DNA of 64,000 nt from Streptomyces atratus (GTDB lineage: Bacteria; Actinomycetota; Actinomycetes; Streptomycetales; Streptomycetaceae). How positions within the stretch are numbered: position 1 is the first letter of the stretch; every line of letters starts with the position of its first letter. Of the stretch, positions 59,683 to 64,000 are shown one piece after another. The notes beneath the pieces were generated by a model that saw nothing but the letters and a program-made list of their open reading frames with translations, made no database searches and was not told the DNA's origin. The position numbers and the translations under genes are program-made. The DNA lies in assembly GCF_014648655.1 (NCBI RefSeq), contig NZ_BMRN01000017.1, positions 91,646-155,645 on the forward strand. Direction: 5' to 3'.

Positions 59683-60419
59683 CCGGAGCTCGATGTACCT
59701 TGCATCGGTGCACGCCGCGCAGATGATGGCCGAGGCCGAGGTCGACACCGCCACGGCCGAGCTGTACGGCTCTCTCTACGAGAAGGGGCGCATGGCGGGC
59801 GAGAAGGCCTGCTTCAACGGCGACTACTACACCGAGATCAACTCCAACACCGGTGCCTCGTACGGCAACGGCTCCGAGATCGACATGCTGCTCGGCCAGT
59901 GGTGGTCCACGCAGCTCGGTCTCGGCGACATCTACGACAGCGCCCACAGGGACAAGGCGGCCGGTGAACTGTTCACGAACAACTACCGGGACAACCTGCT
60001 GGGCGATGCCCCACACTCCGGCTACAACTACAGCCACCAGTTCAGGCAGTACATCCTCGAAACCGACGGCGGCCTGCAGATGATCGCCTGGCCGCATGAC
60101 GACCAGCCCTCCAACACGCCTCTTTATTACGACGAGTTGATGTCGGGCTTCGACGCACGACACGATCACCTTCGCGCCCGCCTGGAAGCCATCCGGCCAC
60201 CGGTCCTTCTTCAGCACAGGTGAGGCCTGGGGCCCCTTCACCCAGAAGCGCGCGCAGGGGGCAGGTCAGACCGACACCCTGCGCGTCCGCCACGGCTCGC
60301 TGACCGTGCACACACTGAGACTCGAAATTCCCAAGGGGGCGGGTACGGTCCACGTGGACGGCACCGAAGTCCGCGTCTCCGGCACCACGGCGGCACCAGG
60401 GTCGTCCGGCTTCCCGTGA
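59683..60419 (+). pseudogene. GH116-like glycosidase (GBA2 family), C-terminal remnant
   Basis: The plus frame reads 'MYLASVHAAQMMAEAEVDTA', 'EIDMLLGQWWSTQLGLGDIY' and 'GLQMIAWPHDDQPSNTPLYY', matching the (alpha/alpha)6 catalytic domain of GH116 enzymes (QLLGQWWA; TWP-GG-P-NPLLYCDE) that cleave beta-glucosides such as glucosylceramide. The frame then breaks near 60190, and the C-terminal 'STGEAWGPFTQKRAQGAGQ' and 'SLTVHTLRLEIPKGAGT' continue in another frame to TGA 60419. The region between them, with other catalytic residues, is deleted, as is the N-terminal half. Confidence 0.7.
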
Positions 60420-60488
60420 TCTCAAGGCCCGCTGTGCGAATGGTCTGCAGCACGGTGCGGACACCTGGGCGTCACGGATCTGACCGGG

Positions 60489-60860
60489 CAGTCGTCGCGT
60501 ATCGCCGGGGTCATCACCAAGGCCACCCACGATCAATGGGCAGTGGCCCGCCGTTGCCAGGCCGCGCACATCCAGAAGCTGGCAGCCGGGATCAAAACGG
60601 TGCGGCACCGCCTGTCCCTCCCGATCGACGAGCGAGGAACGAAGCCGGCCGCAAGCGGCTACCGCTCGAAGAACGAGTGGTTCCGCAAGTCCCGCCGCTT
60701 CGCGACACTGGAAAACCGGCACGCCGCTGCCGTCTCCGACCGGCAGGCCGGACGGGTGCGGGTGGTACAGGGCGGCAACGGGACGAGAAGGCGGGAAACC
60801 CAGCGCATCCAAAACCGTTCGGGACACACCCAGAACGCAGCAGTGGGTCCAAGACTCACT
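60489..60860 (+). mobile_element. Transposase-related remnant (IS200/IS605 OrfB-like)
   Basis: The plus frame reads 'SSRIAGVITKATHDQWAVAR', 'RCQAAHIQKLAAGIKTVRHR', 'KPAASGYRSKNEWFRKSRRF' and 'QAGRVRVVQGG', resembling the N-terminal part of TnpB/OrfB-type proteins. It decays after about 60780 and lacks the RuvC-like catalytic part and zinc finger. No flanking tnpA or end hairpin is recognised. Confidence 0.55.
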
Positions 60861-61100
60861 CATGCGCACTGGTCAGGAACGGTGCTTTCCGTCATCGGCC
60901 GTCCCTGAGGTGGCGTAGGAGCCGTCGAGCCTGTCGTAGAGCTTGTTACCTGACCACACGGCCTCGCCCGGCGCTGTGCGTCGTCGGTCGTCTCAGGAGA
61001 CTATGGAAGCACTGGAAAGGCACGGGAAACACCCCAGCGCCCCAGCTCCAGGGCCTACGCTGGGCGCGCGTCGCCCTGGCAGGTGGAAGGAGCGCCCGGG

Positions 61101-63176
61101 ATGAGTGAAGCGGGATCCTTCGGTGCCGACAGCGACTCGTCCGGCCTTCGGCTGGAGCTGCCGAGCAGGTTGCTGGAGACGCTCGGTGTGGCGGTAGTAG
61201 CGCTGGATACGACCGGGCGGTTCGTGTTGTGGAGCCCGCAGGCCGAGGAGTTGTTCGGCTACTCCGCGCAGGAAGCACTGGGCCGGCACGCGGCTCAGCT
61301 GTTGGTCCCTGCCCGGTACAGGGACCTGGTGGCCGACAAGTGCGAGCAGATGATGGAGACCGGCCAGAGCTGGGCCGGGGTTTTTCCCGTCCGCAACAAG
61401 GACGACAGTACGCGGCTGGTGGAATTCCACAACACCCGGCTGCCGGACAAGCAGGGCGACTTCTGCACCCTGGGCATTGCCACAGATGCATCGACGCTGC
61501 GCGAGGTCGAGCGGGACGTGGCGTTGTCCACGCAACTGATAGCCCAGTCGCCGATCGGGCTGGAGGTTCTGGACACCGATCTACGTTATGTAGCCGTCAA
61601 TCCGGCGATGGAACGCATGCACGGCCTGTCTGCCGAGGACCACCTCGGCCGGGGCTTCCGTGAGGTCCTGCACTCCGTCAGTGTCGACGCGTCTGAGGCA
61701 GCAGTCAGGGAAGTGCTCAAGACCGGACGCCCTCAAGTTGACAAGTACACCATTGGCCGCACCCCGGCCGACCCTGACAATGATCACGCCTGGTCCGTCT
61801 CCATCTACCGGCTGGAGGCTCTCAACGGTCAGGTTCTTGGTGTCGCCATGTCGGTGGTGGATGTCACAGATCGGTACGGTGCGATCACAGCGGCTGCCCA
61901 GGCCCGGCAGCGTCTGGCCCAGATCGCCGAGGGCTCCGCCCGTATCGGTACCACCTTGGACATGAAACAGACCGCCCGCGAGCTTGCTGACGTCGCAGTG
62001 CCCGAGCTCGCCGACATCGCGGTCGTGGACGTACTCGACTCCGCCCTGAACGATCGCCGCCCCGCGACGTCCGACAGCGGCCCGGCGCGCTTTCGCACCC
62101 TCGCTGTGAAGACCGCCTACCTCAGCGAGGCGGCCGGCGCCGTCGGCACGGCCGACCAGCCGGTCAGCTATGACGCCGACCGACTGCCCACCCAATGCGT
62201 ACGGACCGGTCAGCCGATCATGGTGACTCGCGTGGAGGAGTGGGATCTGGCGCGCATCGCCCGTGACGCCGGAGCCGCCGCTCTCCTGGCCAGTGTCGGC
62301 ATCCACTCCTATCTTGCGATACCGCTGGCCGCCCGGGGCCGGGCGCTCGGCGTCCTGGGTCTGATGCGCGGCCGCAATCAACTGCCCTTCAACGCGGACG
62401 ACGTCACCCTGGCCGGTGAGCTGGCAGGCCGAACCGCAGTGTCGCTCGACAACGCACGCCTGTACCAAGGCGTCCGCAACACCGCGGTGACGCTCCAGCG
62501 CAGCCTGCTGCCCAAGCCGACGCCACCCGAGGATCTGGAGGTCGCCACCCGCTACCAACCGGCCGGAACCTCTACCGAGGTCGGTGGCGACTGGTTCGAC
62601 GTCATCCCCCTCACGGAGGACAAGACCGCACTCGTGGTGGGCGACGTGATGGGCAGCGGTATCGATGCGGCCGCCACGATGGGCCGCCTGCGCACCGCCA
62701 CCGCGACCCTGGCTGACCTCGGCCTCCCGCCCGCCCAGGTGCTGCAACACCTCGACAAGATCACCGCCGGTATCGATCCCTACATCGCCACCTGCATCTA
62801 CGCCGAATATGACCCGCACAGCGACTCGTGCTGCATCGCTGCGGCCGGACACCTGCCCCCGGCACTGACGCCTGCAGACGGGCCCCCCGAACTGCTCGAC
62901 CTACCATCTGGAGCACCCCTCGGGGTCGGCGGCGTCCCCTTCGAAACGACCATCGTGCCTTTGCGCCCCGGCGATCAACTGGTCCTCTACACCGACGGCT
63001 TGATCGAAACACGTCGCGACTCCATCGATGAACGCCTCGACCTCTTTCTCCGCGTACTCGACGGCCACGACCGTTCCCTGGAAGAAACCTGCGACCGACT
63101 CCTGGAAACACTGCGTGATCCGGACGACCACGACGACGTGTCCGTACTCATCGCCCGACCCAGACCGCGGCCCTGA
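61101..63176 (+). CDS. PAS-PAS-GAF-PP2C multisensor phosphatase
   Basis: 691 residues from ATG 61101 (GGAAGGAG about 10 bases upstream; an in-frame GTG at 61083 adds 6). PAS1 about 20-135 ('GVAVVALDTTGRFVLWSPQA'), PAS2 about 145-262 ('GLEVLDTDLRYVAVNPAMER'), GAF about 285-455 ('HSYLAIPLAARGRALGVLGL'), PP2C/SpoIIE 470-690: 'LQRSLLPKPTPPEDLEVATR', 'STEVGGDWFDV', 'VVGDVMGSGIDAAATMG', 'LVLYTDGLIETR', 'DDHDDVSVLIAR'. A typical Streptomyces RsbU-like phosphatase of an anti-sigma network; the partner kinase/antagonist pair is not in the window. Confidence 0.93.
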   Translation: MSEAGSFGADSDSSGLRLELPSRLLETLGVAVVALDTTGRFVLWSPQAEELFGYSAQEALGRHAAQLLVPARYRDLVADKCEQMMETGQSWAGVFPVRNKDDSTRLVEFHNTRLPDKQGDFCTLGIATDASTLREVERDVALSTQLIAQSPIGLEVLDTDLRYVAVNPAMERMHGLSAEDHLGRGFREVLHSVSVDASEAAVREVLKTGRPQVDKYTIGRTPADPDNDHAWSVSIYRLEALNGQVLGVAMSVVDVTDRYGAITAAAQARQRLAQIAEGSARIGTTLDMKQTARELADVAVPELADIAVVDVLDSALNDRRPATSDSGPARFRTLAVKTAYLSEAAGAVGTADQPVSYDADRLPTQCVRTGQPIMVTRVEEWDLARIARDAGAAALLASVGIHSYLAIPLAARGRALGVLGLMRGRNQLPFNADDVTLAGELAGRTAVSLDNARLYQGVRNTAVTLQRSLLPKPTPPEDLEVATRYQPAGTSTEVGGDWFDVIPLTEDKTALVVGDVMGSGIDAAATMGRLRTATATLADLGLPPAQVLQHLDKITAGIDPYIATCIYAEYDPHSDSCCIAAAGHLPPALTPADGPPELLDLPSGAPLGVGGVPFETTIVPLRPGDQLVLYTDGLIETRRDSIDERLDLFLRVLDGHDRSLEETCDRLLETLRDPDDHDDVSVLIARPRPRP

Positions 63177-63990
63177 CGCACTGCGGACGCCGGCCGGCCG
63201 GGGACAGCTCTTGGCGTGCTGCCGCGCTCAATTGACGGCGTGTACCGAATCGTTGCTCGGGTCGGCACTGTCGCCTCCCGGATCAACCTCCTTGCCTTAC
63301 AGCACTGTTCCGCCGGTCCGCTGCCCCCGTCGCGCAGCTGCACGGCCGTACCGGTATCTCAATCCGCCACAGAACCGCGAGAAGACCACACTGCTGACGC
63401 GGCGGCGGTCTCAGGGATGATGACCGTATGCCGTCCTGGCCGCGCAGGACAGCAGGAAGAACCTTCCCCCTTCGCAGTACGTCGCGCCGTCCACCAGCGC
63501 CTGACCCAGCACACTACGGGCGGGCGGATACAGCGCGGCATCGAGCGGGCCCCTCTCACTGACGCCCCAGGCATCGGGCGACTGCAAGAGGGGCGCAGCG
63601 GCAAAGCCGTCGTCGTCATGTCGTCACAACCGCAGCGGCCTGCCCCCGACGACCTTCCGGGACGCCCACCGACAAGGTCCGGCCCACGTCAACGCCGGCA
63701 CAACGGGCACCGAGCAGCCCCGGCAGGACGCAGACCCCAGTGGCACTCGGGAGACCAGAGCATTCCCAGGCACTCGCCCGCCCCGTCTCCTGGGAGTAAC
63801 CGAGGTCGGCCAACCGAAGTATGCGTGTTGTTGAAATATTCCGACGCAACAACTTTCCGGGCCATGGTCCTCCTCACATCAAGAATAGTTTTCTGCTCAA
63901 CTACTTCGAAGGTACTGTCGCAAGTGCCTACCGAAAGGCAGCCCGTGGATCTGTTCGCGCAGGTCACGGGGCAATCAAGGAGGAAAGATC
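63177..63990. other. Final intergenic stretch with inverted repeat
   Basis: About 800 bases with no convincing gene. Near 63827-63853 a small inverted repeat GTTGTTG/CAACAAC lies in a locally A-T-richer segment (63815-63920), likely promoter or regulatory sequence for the gene starting at 63991. A minus-strand frame there ('MARKVVASEYFNNTHTSVG') is a weak alternative. Confidence 0.4.
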
Positions 63991-64000
63991 ATGGCATACA
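63991..64000 (+). CDS. Start of a further gene, cut by the window end
   Basis: ATG 63991 is preceded by AAGGAGGAAAG, a near-perfect ribosome site, and only 'MAY' is visible. Identity cannot be given. Because it lies downstream of the topoisomerase pair and the phosphatase, knowing it would help to tell whether an antibiotic cluster follows. Confidence 0.6.

Noticed and set aside
1..64000. CRISPR arrays, rRNA or tRNA genes
   Set aside because: No regularly spaced repeats and no recognisable rRNA or tRNA sequence were seen on either strand.

Overview
The window is high-GC actinobacterial DNA and looks like Streptomyces. Nearly all genes use G/C-ending codons. There are large secreted subtilases, SpoIIE-type PP2C phosphatases, an ECF41 sigma factor, an arsRBO-CT arsenic cluster and a gyrB-parE pair of the type described in aminocoumarin producers. 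The large number of truncated and frameshifted genes, plus transposase scraps, suggests an accessory chromosome arm or large plasmid rather than the core. Assignments rest on reading motifs and translations by eye; no database search was possible.

Layout. 0-14 kb: end of an MFS transporter, an RNA 2',3'-cyclic phosphodiesterase, two very large secreted S8 proteases (the second has a C-terminal Asp-box propeller and a divergent TrmB/LuxR-type regulator), a membrane PP2C phosphatase and a DUF6174 lipoprotein. 14-18 kb: a persulfide-detoxification block (short rhodanese, CstB-like persulfide dioxygenase-rhodanese, rhodanese-DUF2892) with four CsoR/CstR-like operators and a divergent dead MFS gene. 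18-26 kb: MazG-like protein, a 31-residue ORF behind a tandem repeat, a P450, a RodA/FtsW paralogue with a leftover PP2C tail, and an unusual ATPase-Ser/Thr-kinase fusion. 26-32 kb: arsenic cluster in which arsR, acr3 and arsC look intact while arsO, arsT and a DUF2180 gene are decayed; then pncA. 32-37 kb: a MerR-PP2C deletion remnant and cynR / cynT-cynS with a frameshifted deaminase. 37-46 kb: an ABC exporter, a run of gene scraps, thiD-thiE-(truncated thiM) behind a TPP riboswitch, a secreted esterase and a phosphodiester-glycosidase-family protein. 47-53 kb: ECF41 sigma/NADH-dehydrogenase-like pair, dead MFS and LysR, Tn3 transposase tail, broken ABC-2 permease and a methyltransferase tail. 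53-64 kb: gyrB-parY pair, a GH116 remnant, a TnpB-like remnant, a PAS-PAS-GAF-PP2C regulator, and the first codons of a further gene.

How it fits together. Functional units that look whole are persulfide oxidation/sulfur transfer, arsenate reduction and arsenite export, cyanate decomposition (carbonic anhydrase plus cyanase under a LysR regulator), an ECF41 stress unit, and a topoisomerase B-subunit pair that probably gives resistance to aminocoumarins. Between them lie at least fifteen recognisable gene fragments, several joined end to end, which points to repeated deletion and insertion. The ATPase-kinase fusion is the least conventional intact gene and the best candidate for something undescribed.
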